The notes under the pieces were generated by a model. That model saw only the letters and a program-made list of their open reading frames with translations. It had not been told where the DNA came from and did not search any database. Below, in pieces: positions 42,492 through 52,501 of a stretch of DNA of 64,000 bases. This stretch comes from AP-15 sp035509615 (GTDB lineage: Bacteria; Pseudomonadota; Alphaproteobacteria; ATCC43930; CGMCC-115725). The translations under genes and the position numbers were made by a program. Each line of letters starts with the position of its first letter. Position 1 is the first letter of the stretch. The stretch covers positions 44,850 to 108,849 of the forward strand of contig DATJLK010000016.1 in the NCBI GenBank assembly GCA_035509615.1, given 5' to 3'.

Positions 42492-43616
42492 ATGGCTCTC
42501 GCCTACAACGCCATCGACGCCGATGGTCACATCCTGGAACCGCTCGATCTCTGGGATAAATACATCGATCCTGCATACCGCGAGCGCCGGCCGCGATTTG
42601 TCATCGACAACAACGGCAAGGAGCGGCTCAGCGTCGAGGGCAAACTGCTGGGCAATCCGCGCGGGATCGGCAGCCTTGGCGCCGTCGGCGTGCGACAGGG
42701 TGCAGTCAAGCTCGACAGCCTCAAATACGCCGAAGGGAAAAAAGGCGGGTTCGACCCGCATGCCCGCATCATCGACATGGATCTCGACGCGATCGACGCG
42801 GCTTTTTTGTACCCGAGCCTTGGCCTCTTCGCCGGCGCTGTCGAGGACCCCGAACTCGCGGCCGCGATGTGCCGCGCCTACAACCGCTGGCTCGCCGATT
42901 ACTGCCAGCCCTACCCCGATCGGCTGTTCGGGGTGGCGATGCTGCCGATGCAGTCGGTCGAACTCGCGATCGAAGAGATGCGCCATGCTCGCGAAACCCT
43001 CGGGATGCGCGGCGGTTTCCTTCGGCCGAACCCGTATCACGGCACCAGGATGATCAACGACCCGATGTACGAACCGTTCTGGACAATGGCGGAGGATCTC
43101 GACTTCTCGATCGGTTTTCACGAGGGCTCGACCAACGCGATGCCAACGGTTGGCGTCGATCGCTTCGAAGACCGCGCGGCCCGGCACATGATCTCGCACA
43201 CGATGGAGATGATGCTGGCGGCAATGGCGGTGATCTGGGGCGGCGTTGTCGATCGCCACCCGCGGCTGCGCGTCGCGTTTCTCGAGTCGGGCGGCGGCTG
43301 GATAGCGCCTTGGCTCGATCGCATGGACCGCCACTTTGACGATCAGGGTTTTAACGACACCGCCCCAAAGACCAGGCCGAGCGAGCTGTTTCAGCGCAAT
43401 TGCTGGATTTCGTTCGAGCCGGTCGAGGGCAGCATCGCGGTACTGGCCGATTATATCGGCCCGCACAAAATCATGTGGGCGACCGATTACCCGCATCAGG
43501 ATGGCTTCTTCCCGGGCGCCCTGCAGATGGTCCGCGAACGGATCGAGCCATTGGCCGCCGAAGCGAGGCATCAGGTATTGGCCGGCGGTGCCATGGGGTT
43601 CTACGGTTTGCAGTGA
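42492..43616 (+). CDS. Amidohydrolase family protein (ACMSD/decarboxylase-like)
   Basis: A 374-residue TIM-barrel metal hydrolase of the amidohydrolase-2 family that includes aminocarboxymuconate semialdehyde decarboxylase and related nonoxidative decarboxylases. The start IDADGHILEPLDLW holds the metal-binding D-x-x-H region, GFHEGS the barrel histidine, VAFLESGGGWIAPWLDRM a typical strand, and IMWATDYPHQDGFF the late aspartate and histidine. AAGGAGAGG precedes the ATG. An uncharacterised 142-residue protein follows on the same strand. The substrate is probably an aromatic or semialdehyde acid, but this is an inference. Confidence 0.9.
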   Translation: MALAYNAIDADGHILEPLDLWDKYIDPAYRERRPRFVIDNNGKERLSVEGKLLGNPRGIGSLGAVGVRQGAVKLDSLKYAEGKKGGFDPHARIIDMDLDAIDAAFLYPSLGLFAGAVEDPELAAAMCRAYNRWLADYCQPYPDRLFGVAMLPMQSVELAIEEMRHARETLGMRGGFLRPNPYHGTRMINDPMYEPFWTMAEDLDFSIGFHEGSTNAMPTVGVDRFEDRAARHMISHTMEMMLAAMAVIWGGVVDRHPRLRVAFLESGGGWIAPWLDRMDRHFDDQGFNDTAPKTRPSELFQRNCWISFEPVEGSIAVLADYIGPHKIMWATDYPHQDGFFPGALQMVRERIEPLAAEARHQVLAGGAMGFYGLQ

Positions 43617-43691
43617 GCGCGGCGGATGCCGACCCCGCCCCGCGGATGATCTCTTCCGATCAACAACTATGCGACAAAAGGGAGGTGCGTA

Positions 43692-44120
43692 ATGGAGCGA
43701 CCGCGGATGCAGCAGCCGATGCCCGAAGACCGCACGGGTTGGCATCAGATCGATGCCGGGCCGCATCTCGAATTATGGTTCCACCCCGACCGGCGGCTGG
43801 CTGGTCGCGAGCCCGATGACATCAAGCGGCCTTCGATCGTGGTGGCCGTAGCTGGGAAGCGCGAACAGGCGCTGCGGTTCGACCCGTTTAGCATGGGCGC
43901 CCACTACCACATCCGGCCGGGGCTCGCGGGGCAGATCCCACTCCCGCTTGCGGAGGGGCAGAGCCCGCTCGAAGCAACGCTTGCCTTCTTCGAAAAACCG
44001 CTGCGGTTCCGGGGACTTCTGGCGCTGGCCGAAGAGGATGAGGTCGCCGCGCGGCTGCGCGATGAAGAGCTGAAGAACGCCGCCGACGAGATCCGCGCGC
44101 TCAGTTCGGCCCGTACGTAA
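43692..44120 (+). CDS. Uncharacterised protein next to the amidohydrolase
   Basis: A 142-residue soluble protein with GGGAGGTG just upstream of the ATG. It contains LELWFHPDRRLAGREPDDIK, a His-containing SMGAHYHIRPG segment, and a C-terminal acidic helix ending in DEIRALSSA. No signal peptide or membrane segment. I do not recognise the family. Strong ribosome site and 75-base spacing suggest cotranscription with the amidohydrolase gene, so it may be an accessory protein. Confidence 0.7.
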   Translation: MERPRMQQPMPEDRTGWHQIDAGPHLELWFHPDRRLAGREPDDIKRPSIVVAVAGKREQALRFDPFSMGAHYHIRPGLAGQIPLPLAEGQSPLEATLAFFEKPLRFRGLLALAEEDEVAARLRDEELKNAADEIRALSSART

Positions 44121-44156
44121 TAGCCCGGCGGCCTGATCCCGAGCGGGTTGCGTGAC

Positions 44157-44172
44157 CCCCGCTTTCGCGGGG
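44157..44172. terminator. Short hairpin between convergent genes
   Basis: CCCCGC, loop TTTC, GCGGGG, placed between the 142-residue protein gene and the YghU-like gene, which converge. It resembles the sequence near 3687-3711 and may be a dispersed repeat serving as a stop. No T-tract. Confidence 0.4.
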
Positions 44173-44277
44173 TGAGTAAGCAAAGGGTAAGTGGCCGCTG
44201 ATTGCGTCGCGCCATAGTGGTGTCGCGCCATCGGGCAAGCCCTGGCGCCCAAAGCCAGAGCTTGCCCGGGCCCGTCG

Positions 44278-45153
44278 TCAATCAGCGGCGGCGAGTTTGT
44301 CCTGCGTCTTTGTGTCGAAGTCGCCGGCGTCGTGGCGTTCGTGCAGCTGGCTCGACGGCTCGCCGGAGGTGCGGTTGACCATGCGCCCGTGCTTGACCGC
44401 CGGCCGCTCATAGATCATGTCGGCCCAGCGCACGACGTTCTTGTACTCGTGGACTGCGAGGAATTCAGTCGCCCCGTATTGATCGAACTTCACCAGCCCG
44501 CCATACCATGGCCAGATCGCCATGTCGGCGATCGTGTAATCGGGGCCGGCGACATACTTGCTTTCCGCCAGGCGACGATCGAGCACATCGAGCAGCCGCT
44601 TTGTCTCCATCGTAAAGCGGTCGATCGCATATTCGATCTTGACCGGCGCATAGGCATAAAAATGGCCAAAGCCGCCGCCGACATAGGGGGTGCTGCCCAT
44701 TTGCCAGAACAGCCAGGACAGGCATTCGGCACGGGCAGCCGGCTCCTTTGGCAGGAATTCGCCGAATTTCTCGGCCAGGTACATCAAGATCGCCCCGGTC
44801 TCGAAGATCCGGATCGGCTTGGGGCCGCTGCGGTCGACCATCGCCGGGATCTTTGAGTTTGGATTGATCGCGACAAAACCGCTGCCGAATTGATCACCCT
44901 CGCCGATCCGGATCAGCCAGGCATCGTATTCGGCACCCTTATGCCCGCGCGCCAGCAACTCTTCGAGCATGATCGTGACCTTGACGCCATTGGGTGTGCC
45001 CTGCGAGTAGAGCTGCAGCGGATGGCGGCCGATCGGCAGCTCTTTATCGTGGGTGGCGCCGGAGATCGGGCGATTGATATTCGCAAACCGGCCGCCGCTC
45101 GGCTTTGTCCAGGTCCAGACCTTGGGCGGCGTGTAATCGGATGTGTCAGTCAT
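44278..45153 (-). CDS. yghU: Glutathione-dependent disulfide-bond oxidoreductase, YghU-like
   Basis: A 291-residue Nu-class glutathione transferase-like enzyme that reduces disulfides with two glutathiones bound. It has the long N-terminal extension of YghU (PPKVWTWTKPSGGRFANINRP), then a thioredoxin fold with LYSQGTPNGVKVTIMLEELL and the SNAIL/TRAP-type motif in ETGAILMYLAEKFG. The helical domain shows YVAGPDYTIADMAIWPWYG. GGAG lies eight bases upstream of the ATG. It stands alone, downstream of a MarR gene on the same strand with a 307-base gap. Confidence 0.93.
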   Translation of the reverse strand: MTDTSDYTPPKVWTWTKPSGGRFANINRPISGATHDKELPIGRHPLQLYSQGTPNGVKVTIMLEELLARGHKGAEYDAWLIRIGEGDQFGSGFVAINPNSKIPAMVDRSGPKPIRIFETGAILMYLAEKFGEFLPKEPAARAECLSWLFWQMGSTPYVGGGFGHFYAYAPVKIEYAIDRFTMETKRLLDVLDRRLAESKYVAGPDYTIADMAIWPWYGGLVKFDQYGATEFLAVHEYKNVVRWADMIYERPAVKHGRMVNRTSGEPSSQLHERHDAGDFDTKTQDKLAAAD

Positions 45154-45460
45154 TCAGGAAGCTCCGAAGGTAGTTTAAAGACGCGCGGACATTGCCGCGA
45201 TCGGCTCATCCTACACGATAGATCCGGCTTGCGGCACCCACTGGACGCCGGTGTTGTCTCGACAACCAAAGTGAGGAATCGGCGCTGCGGTGAGACGGCC
45301 AGCACGGTACCGGTTCTATGATCTGCGGCACCGGATGCCGGCCGGAACACCGGACTGAAACCCTGGCGGAACCCGGCTGCCCGTCTTTAGCGCCACCTCG
45401 GCTCTGCTGCCTCGACATGGGCCATCAGGACCATCGCGGCCATGCCCCGGCGATCCTGCT
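45154..45460. other. Intergenic region, nothing recognised
   Basis: 307 bases between the YghU-like gene and the marR-type gene, both on the minus strand. I see no coding frame or repeat. It should contain the promoter of the YghU-like gene and the end of the RND operon transcript. Confidence 0.35.
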
Positions 45461-46015
45461 TTAGCCGGCAACCCGGTCGGCGAGCGGGTCGACGACAAGC
45501 TCGGTTGCATCACCTGAGCGCTCGCTTGCCGCCTCTTCCTGCAATGTCAGGTTGTCCTTGACGCTGCCGAGTGCGGCGATCAACGTCTCGCGCGCCCCGG
45601 CGTTGAGCCCGGCAAACGCCTCTTCGCGGATCGCCAGGTTGATTTCGAGGATACGCTTGACGACGGTTCGCGCCGCCGGCATCAGCCACAAGGTGCGCAC
45701 CCGCCGGTCGGTCGGATGGGCGCGGCGCTCGACAAAACCCTCTTCGTGCAGTTTGTCGAGCATGCGCACCAGTGCTATCGGTTCGATATCGAGCCAGTTG
45801 GCAACCTCGGCCTGGCTCACCCCCTCCTTGCGCGCAATGTAGAGCAGCACCGCCGCCTGCCGTCGAGTGATCGGCAGCCCGGTGTGCCGCGCCGCGCGCT
45901 CGAATCGTCGTTTGACGAGCCGTGATACATCATGCACAAGAAATCCGAAACTCCGGTCGGCGGCCGGAAACCCGGTGGTTTCGATGCGCTCGTTCACAAC
46001 ATGATTGCGCGCCAT
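45461..46015 (-). CDS. MarR family transcriptional regulator
   Basis: A 184-residue winged helix-turn-helix regulator. The HTH lies near residues 50-105: ITRRQAAVLLYIARKEGVS, QAEVANWLDIEPIALVRMLD and the wing GFVERRAHPTDRRVRTLWL. GGAG is eight bases upstream of the ATG, and only five bases separate it from the RND permease stop, so it is the last gene of the efflux operon. It probably controls that operon in response to a small ligand, though a regulator at the operon end is less common than a divergent one. Confidence 0.92.
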   Translation of the reverse strand: MARNHVVNERIETTGFPAADRSFGFLVHDVSRLVKRRFERAARHTGLPITRRQAAVLLYIARKEGVSQAEVANWLDIEPIALVRMLDKLHEEGFVERRAHPTDRRVRTLWLMPAARTVVKRILEINLAIREEAFAGLNAGARETLIAALGSVKDNLTLQEEAASERSGDATELVVDPLADRVAG

Positions 46016-46020
46016 CCGCG

Positions 46021-49000
46021 TTACTCCGCGCTCTGCCGGTCTGACGCCAGCACCGGCCTGGCTTCACCAGACAATGCTTCGGCGACGCGCGACGGCCGAT
46101 AAGGCCGGCCAATCCAGCGGGCAAAGCGGTCGAGATAGAGATAAATGACCGGGGTCGTGAACAATGTCAGCCATTGAGAAACCAAGAGGCCGCCGATGAT
46201 CGCGACGCCGAGCGGTTGGCGCAATTCGGCGCCGCCGCCGCGGCCGAACGCGATCGGCATCGCCCCAAAGAGTGCTGCAAACGTGGTCATCATGATCGGG
46301 CGGAAGCGTAACAGACAGGCCTGGTGGATGGCCTCTCGCGGACTTTTGCCCTCCATGCGCTCGGCTTGCAGGGCGAAGTCGATCATCATGATTGCGTTTT
46401 TCTTGACGATGCCGATCAGGAGAATGATGCCAACGATCGCGATCACCGTTAGCTCGTAATGCAGCAGCATCAGCAGCAACAACGCGCCGACGCCGGCCGA
46501 GGGGAGTGCCGACAGGATCGTGATCGGGTGAATGTAGCTCTCGTAAAGGATGCCGAGCACGATGTAGACGACAAGGATCGCCGCAGCGACCAATAGCGGC
46601 ATCGACGACAGCGAGGCCTGGAACGCCTGCGCGGTTCCCTGGAACGAGGCGTTGAGTGTACCCGGCACGTGCAAACGATCGGTGATTGCCTGGATCGCAT
46701 TGACGGCTTGTCCGAGCGCGACGCCGGGCGCCAGGTTGAACGATAGCGTCACCGCCGGGAAAATCCCCTGATGGCTCACGACCAGCGGTTCGGCCTTGCG
46801 GGCGAAATGCGTAAAGCTGCTCAGCGGCACCTGCGCGCCGCCGGGGCCGGATACGTAAATCTCCGACAGCAGGTTTGGATCGTGCTGGTATTGCGGCTGC
46901 ACCTCGAGCACGACTTTGTATTGGTTGGTCGAGGTATAGATCGTTGCGACCTGCCGCTGACCAAACGCGTCGTAGAGCGTCTGGTCGATCTCGTTCATCG
47001 ACAGCCCGAGCCGATAAGCGGCGTCTCGATTGACGTCGAGTGTCAGATGGGCGGCGGCAATCTGCTGGTCGGAGGCGACATCCTGCAACTCGGGCAGCTT
47101 CTTCATCTCCTTTTCGAGGATCGGCGCCCAGTGGTTGAGTTCGTCGCTGCTGGTGTCGGTCAGCGTGTATTGGTACTGGGTGCGGCTGAGACGGCCGCCA
47201 ACCGTGATATCCTGTGGCACTTGCATATAGAATTTGGCACCCGGGATCGCCGCCACCTTTTTGCGCAGCCGCTGGATGATCTGCTCGGCGTTGGCGTCAC
47301 GCTGGTCATAGGGCTTCAATCCCCAAAAGATTCGCGAGGTGTTTTCCGCGGGGTTGTAGGGCGTTGCACCGTCATAGGAGAAGACGCCTTCGACGCCCGG
47401 ATCCTGGCTCACGATATTGACGACCTCGCGGCGGATCTTGTCGGTCTGCAGCATCGAGGCGTCTTCGCGAATATCAAGCTCGCCAAAAATGAACCCGGTA
47501 TCCTGCTGCGGAAAGAAGCCTTTCGGCATAATTACATAGAGATATCCGGTAGCGACCATCAGCAGCAAGGTCGCCAGCAGCGCCGAAAACCGATGCCGGA
47601 ACACGAAGCGCAGCCCCCGGTCATAACCGTGCAGAGCCGCCTGGAAGACCCGTTCCGAGCCGCGATTGAAACGCCCCTTGGGATGCAGCGCTTCCTCTTT
47701 TAAAAACAGCGAGCACATTACCGGGGTCAAGGTCAGCGAGATCGTCGCCGAAGCGATCACCGCGACCGCAACCACAACAGCAAATTCGCGGAACAGCCGG
47801 CCGATGATCCCGCCCATAAAGAACAGCGGGATAAAGACGGCGATCAGCGAAAAGGTGATCGAAATAATCGTAAAGCCAATCTGCCCCGCGCCTTTCAGCG
47901 CGGCATCGAATGGCCGCATGCCCTCTTCCATATAGCGCACGATGTTTTCGATCATGACGATCGCATCGTCGACGATGAAGCCGACTGAGATCGTCAACCC
48001 CATCAGCGAGATGTTGTCGATGCTGAAGCCGCCGACATACATGACCCCGAAGGTGGCGAGCAGCGACAGCGGCACCGCCAGGCTCGGGATGATCGTCGCC
48101 CACAAGGTTCGTAAAAACAGAAAGATCACGACGATCACCAGACCGATCGTCAGCAGCATCGTGAATTGCACGTCGTGGATCGATGCCCGGGTCGTTTGCG
48201 ACCGGTCCGCCATCAGGTCCACATGCACCGCCGGCGGCAGCGACTGCTCGAGTTTCGGCAACAGCGCCTTGATCCGGTCCACCACCTCGATCGTGTTGGC
48301 CCCTGGGGCTTTCTGGATCGCGACGCCCTCCGCCCGCTGATTGCCGAACCATGAGCGCAGCCGCTCATTCTGCACCGAGTTAAGGACGTCGCCGACGTCC
48401 TTCAGCCGTACCGGCGCACCGTTGCGGTAAGCGATGATGACATTGCCATATTGGGCAGCGTCGAATAACTGGTCGTTGGTATCGAGCGCGATCGCCTGGT
48501 GTTCGGTCTCGATCTCGCCTTTTGGGTTGTTGACGCTGGCGGCGACGAGCGCGTTGCGCACGTCTTCGAGGCCGATCCGCTTGGCCGCCAGTGCCGCCGG
48601 GTTGACCTGGACCCGGGCGGCATATGGCATCGAGCCGAAAACAAAGACCTGCCCGACCCCCGGTTCCGTCGATATCCGGTCCGCGATGACGTTGTTCGCG
48701 TAATCGTCGACCTTGTAGGGCGGCAGCGCGTCGGAATGAATGGCATAAATCAGGACGGCAAAGTCCGCCGGGTTCACCTTGCGATAGGTCGGCGGTGTCG
48801 GCATGCCCTGCGGCAAGACGCCACTTGCGGCATTGATTGCCTGCTGCACATCCCCCGCTGCGGCATCGATATTGCGCGACAAGTCAAATTGCAGCGTGAT
48901 CGAGGTGACGCCGACACCGCTCCACGAGGTCATCTGGCTCAGCGCCGGGATCGATGTGAATTGCGTTTCGAGCGGGGTCGCGACCGACGACGCCATCGTG

Positions 49001-49170
49001 CTCGGACTGGCGCCGGGGTACTGTGCCGTCACGGTGATCGTCGGGAAGTCGACATTGGGCACCGCCGCCACCGGCAGCAGATTATAGGCTGCTATGCCAA
49101 AGACCAGCACCCCCAGCATCAGCAGCGAGGTGGCAATCGGCCGCCGGATAAACGGTTCTGAAATGCTCAT
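46021..49170 (-). CDS. RND efflux transporter permease (MdtC/MuxC-like)
   Basis: A 1049-residue inner-membrane RND pump with 12 transmembrane helices and two large periplasmic loops. It starts MSISEPFIRRPIATSLLMLG. The proton-relay region reads GFIVDDAIVMIENIVRYMEEG, and the HAE1-type motif GGIIGRLFREFAVVVA follows. The second half ends with GAMPIAFGRGGGAELRQPLG. ATG 49170 is preferred; a TTG lies two codons upstream. It is the second of two adjacent, similar but clearly diverged permeases, as in MdtBC and MuxBC, which form mixed trimers. Confidence 0.94.
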   Translation of the reverse strand: MSISEPFIRRPIATSLLMLGVLVFGIAAYNLLPVAAVPNVDFPTITVTAQYPGASPSTMASSVATPLETQFTSIPALSQMTSWSGVGVTSITLQFDLSRNIDAAAGDVQQAINAASGVLPQGMPTPPTYRKVNPADFAVLIYAIHSDALPPYKVDDYANNVIADRISTEPGVGQVFVFGSMPYAARVQVNPAALAAKRIGLEDVRNALVAASVNNPKGEIETEHQAIALDTNDQLFDAAQYGNVIIAYRNGAPVRLKDVGDVLNSVQNERLRSWFGNQRAEGVAIQKAPGANTIEVVDRIKALLPKLEQSLPPAVHVDLMADRSQTTRASIHDVQFTMLLTIGLVIVVIFLFLRTLWATIIPSLAVPLSLLATFGVMYVGGFSIDNISLMGLTISVGFIVDDAIVMIENIVRYMEEGMRPFDAALKGAGQIGFTIISITFSLIAVFIPLFFMGGIIGRLFREFAVVVAVAVIASATISLTLTPVMCSLFLKEEALHPKGRFNRGSERVFQAALHGYDRGLRFVFRHRFSALLATLLLMVATGYLYVIMPKGFFPQQDTGFIFGELDIREDASMLQTDKIRREVVNIVSQDPGVEGVFSYDGATPYNPAENTSRIFWGLKPYDQRDANAEQIIQRLRKKVAAIPGAKFYMQVPQDITVGGRLSRTQYQYTLTDTSSDELNHWAPILEKEMKKLPELQDVASDQQIAAAHLTLDVNRDAAYRLGLSMNEIDQTLYDAFGQRQVATIYTSTNQYKVVLEVQPQYQHDPNLLSEIYVSGPGGAQVPLSSFTHFARKAEPLVVSHQGIFPAVTLSFNLAPGVALGQAVNAIQAITDRLHVPGTLNASFQGTAQAFQASLSSMPLLVAAAILVVYIVLGILYESYIHPITILSALPSAGVGALLLLMLLHYELTVIAIVGIILLIGIVKKNAIMMIDFALQAERMEGKSPREAIHQACLLRFRPIMMTTFAALFGAMPIAFGRGGGAELRQPLGVAIIGGLLVSQWLTLFTTPVIYLYLDRFARWIGRPYRPSRVAEALSGEARPVLASDRQSAE

Positions 49171-49286
49171 CCGCAACTACCCGTAATCAAAGGGACATAC
49201 CAAAGGACCAGGATACGGAGCGCAACCGTTGGAGCGCCGGCGCCATCCCGTGGAACCCGGCCGTCGCGCCAGCGGCCGAGATTGGT

Positions 49287-52200
49287 TCACTCGGCGCCCT
49301 GACGCTCTTGATAAAGGGCTGGCCGACTGTCGCTTGCCAGCGCATCCGCCATCCGCGAGGGCCGGTAGGGGCGGCCGATCCAGCGGGCAAGCCGTTCGAG
49401 GTAGAGATAGACGACCGGTGTCGTGTAGAGCGTCAGCCATTGCGAGACCAGCAGTCCGCCGATGATCGTGATGCCGAGCGGCCGGCGCAATTCCGAGCCC
49501 GCCCCCTGTCCGAACGCGATTGGCGTCGCGCCGAGCAGCGCGGCAAAGGTCGTCATCATGATCGGCCGGAAGCGCAGAAGGCAGGCTTGCCGGATCGCCT
49601 CGGCTGGGCTCTTGCCCTCGATGCGTTCGGCTTGCAAGGCGAAATCGATCATCATGATCGCGTTCTTTTTGACGATGCCGATCAGCAGAATGATGCCGAT
49701 CATCGCGATCACGCTGAGGTCGTAATGCAGCAGCATCAACGCCAACAACGCGCCAACACCGGCCGAAGGCAGTGCTGACAAAATCGTAATCGGATGAATG
49801 TAGCTCTCGTAAAGAACGCCGAGCACGATGTAAACGACGAGAATTGCCGCGGCGACCAATAGCGGCATCGAGGCCAAGGACGACCGGAATGCCTGCGCCG
49901 TCCCTTGGAACGACCCGTCCAGCGTTGCCGGTGCGCGAAGATCGGCGGTCAGCGCCTGGATCTTGTCGACGGCCTGGCCCAGCGACACACCCGGCGCCAA
50001 ATTGAACGACAAGGTCACCGCCGGGAACTGGCCCTGGTGGTTGACCGATAACGATTCGATCTTCGATGTAAAATGGGCGAATGCGCTGATCGGGATCTGT
50101 GCCCCGTTCGGCCCCGCGACGTAGATCTTCGACAGCGCGGTCGGGTCGTCCTGGAACCGCGGTTCGACCTCGAGGATCACCTTATACTGGTTCTTGGACG
50201 TGTACATCGTTGCGACTTGGCGCTGGCCAAAGGCGTCATACAGGGTCGCGTCGATCAGCGATGGCGAGATTCCCATCCGCGAGGCCGCGTCGCGATTGAT
50301 TTCGATGCCGATATGCGGCGCCGCGACCTGTTGGTCCGAGGCAACGTCCTGCAGTTCCGGAAGCTTTTTCATCGCGCGCTCGAGGATCGGCGCCCAGTGG
50401 TTGAGTTCGTCCGGATCGGTATCGGTCAATGTGTATTGGTATTGAGTGCGGCTGAGCCGCCCGCCGACATTGATGTCTTGCCCCGATTGCATAAAAAGCC
50501 GGACGCCCTGTACCGCCGCCACCTTTGGCCGCAGGCGCTGGATGATCTGGTTCGCGGTCAACGAGCGCTGGTCGTGCGGCACCAGCTGAAAGAACATGCG
50601 GGCGGTGTTCTCGGTCGGGTTGTAGGCGGTGGCGCCGGTAAAGGCGAATACGCCCGACACGTCGGGGTCCTTGCGCACGATGTCGACGAGTTGATGCACC
50701 AGGCTGGACATGCCGGCAAACGAGATATCCTCGCGCGCATCGGCCTGACCAAAGATGAAGCCGGTATCCTGCTCCGGGAAAAAGCCTTTCGGGATGGTCA
50801 CATAAAGATAGCCGGTCAATCCGATCAGCGCCAATGTCGACAGAAGCGTCGGCAATTGATGGCGGAAAACAAAATCGAGACCGCGCTGGTACCAGCGCAG
50901 CATCCAATTGAAACCGCGTTCCAGCGTGCGGTTGAGCCAGCCGGCCGGATGCAACCCCTGCTCTTTTAAAAACAGCGAGCACAGCACCGGCGTCAAGGTC
51001 AGCGAAATCGCGGCCGAGGCCACGACCGCAACCGAAACGGTGACCGCAAACTCGCGGAACAGGCGGCCGATGATGCCGCCCATAAACAACAGCGGGATGA
51101 ACACTGCAATCAGCGAAAAGGTGATCGAAACGATCGTAAAGCCGATCTGCCCAGCGCCCTTTAACGCCGCCTGCAACGGCTGGTCGCCCATTTCGATATA
51201 GCGGACGATGTTCTCGATCATGACGACGGCGTCGTCGACCACGAAGCCAACCGAGATCGTCAGCGCCATCAACGAGATGTTATCGAGGCTGTAGCCAACC
51301 GCGTACATGACGGCGAAAGTCGCCAGCAGCGACAGCGGCACGGCGATCCCTGGGATGATTGTCGCCCACAAGGTCCGCAGAAACAGGAAGATCACCAGGA
51401 TGACGAGGGCGATCGTCAACATCATCGTAAACTGGACATCGTGCACGGCGGCGCGGATCACCAGCGATCGGTCCGACACCAGGTTGACTTTGACCGATGG
51501 CGGGAATGCTTCCATGATCTTTGGAACCATTGCCTTGATCCGATCGACCAGTTCAATCGTGTTGGCGCCGGCTTGGCGCTGGATCGCCAGCCCTTCGGCC
51601 TTGGTGTCGAAAAACCAGGCGCCGGTACGGGCATATTGCACCCCGTCGACGGCTCGCCCGACATCCTTGACGCGTACCGGCGCGCCATCACGGTAGGCGA
51701 TGATCACCTTGTCATAGGCAGCGGCGTTGAATAGCTGATCGTTGGTGTCGAGAGTATAGGTCTGATGGGCGCCTTCAAGAGTGCCCTTGGGCCGATCCAG
51801 CGTCGTCGCCACCAGAGCGTTGCGGACATCCTCAAACCCGAGCCCGCGCGCGGCCAGCGAGCCGGGGTTGATCTGCACATGGGTGGCATAGGTCTGCTGC
51901 CCGAAAATCCGCGCCTCGGAAACCCCCGGCACGGTCGACAGCTTTTGTGCCAGAATGACATAGGCATAGTCGTCGACACGATAGATCGGCAGAGAGTTCG
52001 AGTGGACCGCATAGATCAGCACCGGGCGATCGGCCGGGTTGGTCTTGCGATAGGTCGGCGGGCTCGGGAGATCGGACGGCAACAGACCGCTGGCCGCATT
52101 GATCGCCTGCTGCACGTCTTGCGCGGCAGCATCGATATTGCGCGACAGATCGAATTGCAGCGTGATCGACAGCGAGCCGGTGCCGCTCGTCGAGGTCATC

Positions 52201-52436
52201 TGGTCAAGCGAGGGGATCGCGGCGAATTGCTGTTCGAGCGGGGTCGCCACCGCCGACGCCATCGTCGCCGGGCTGGCCCCGGGATAGTTGACGCTAACGG
52301 TAATCGTCGGGAAATCGACATTGGGCAGCGCCGCAACCGGCAACAACCCATAAGCGGCGATGCCGAACACCAGCACGCCCAGCATCAGGAGCGAGGTGGC
52401 GATCGGCCGACGGATAAAGGGTTCTGAAATGTTCAT
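49287..52436 (-). CDS. RND efflux transporter permease (MdtB/MuxB-like)
   Basis: A 1049-residue RND permease that starts MNISEPFIRRPIATSLLMLG and shares the overall layout of its neighbour. The proton-relay segment is GFVVDDAVVMIENIVRYIEMG. Late motifs are GVGALLALMLLHYDLSVIAM and GATPIAFGQGAGSELRRPLG. It lies between the adaptor gene (65 bases upstream) and the second permease (116 bases downstream). The pair of unlike permeases with one adaptor is the MdtABC/MuxABC layout. The substrate range is unknown. Confidence 0.94.
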   Translation of the reverse strand: MNISEPFIRRPIATSLLMLGVLVFGIAAYGLLPVAALPNVDFPTITVSVNYPGASPATMASAVATPLEQQFAAIPSLDQMTSTSGTGSLSITLQFDLSRNIDAAAQDVQQAINAASGLLPSDLPSPPTYRKTNPADRPVLIYAVHSNSLPIYRVDDYAYVILAQKLSTVPGVSEARIFGQQTYATHVQINPGSLAARGLGFEDVRNALVATTLDRPKGTLEGAHQTYTLDTNDQLFNAAAYDKVIIAYRDGAPVRVKDVGRAVDGVQYARTGAWFFDTKAEGLAIQRQAGANTIELVDRIKAMVPKIMEAFPPSVKVNLVSDRSLVIRAAVHDVQFTMMLTIALVILVIFLFLRTLWATIIPGIAVPLSLLATFAVMYAVGYSLDNISLMALTISVGFVVDDAVVMIENIVRYIEMGDQPLQAALKGAGQIGFTIVSITFSLIAVFIPLLFMGGIIGRLFREFAVTVSVAVVASAAISLTLTPVLCSLFLKEQGLHPAGWLNRTLERGFNWMLRWYQRGLDFVFRHQLPTLLSTLALIGLTGYLYVTIPKGFFPEQDTGFIFGQADAREDISFAGMSSLVHQLVDIVRKDPDVSGVFAFTGATAYNPTENTARMFFQLVPHDQRSLTANQIIQRLRPKVAAVQGVRLFMQSGQDINVGGRLSRTQYQYTLTDTDPDELNHWAPILERAMKKLPELQDVASDQQVAAPHIGIEINRDAASRMGISPSLIDATLYDAFGQRQVATMYTSKNQYKVILEVEPRFQDDPTALSKIYVAGPNGAQIPISAFAHFTSKIESLSVNHQGQFPAVTLSFNLAPGVSLGQAVDKIQALTADLRAPATLDGSFQGTAQAFRSSLASMPLLVAAAILVVYIVLGVLYESYIHPITILSALPSAGVGALLALMLLHYDLSVIAMIGIILLIGIVKKNAIMMIDFALQAERIEGKSPAEAIRQACLLRFRPIMMTTFAALLGATPIAFGQGAGSELRRPLGITIIGGLLVSQWLTLYTTPVVYLYLERLARWIGRPYRPSRMADALASDSRPALYQERQGAE

Positions 52437-52501
52437 CGGCGATTCGCTTTGCTGTTCCGATACGCGCTCGATGACCGCGCTCGCGCTGCCGGGAGCGCGT
52501 G

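Noticed and set aside
42456..43766. 436-codon open frame antisense to the amidohydrolase gene
   Set aside because: The plus strand has a strong ribosome site and family motifs; the antisense product is Arg/His-rich and shows none.
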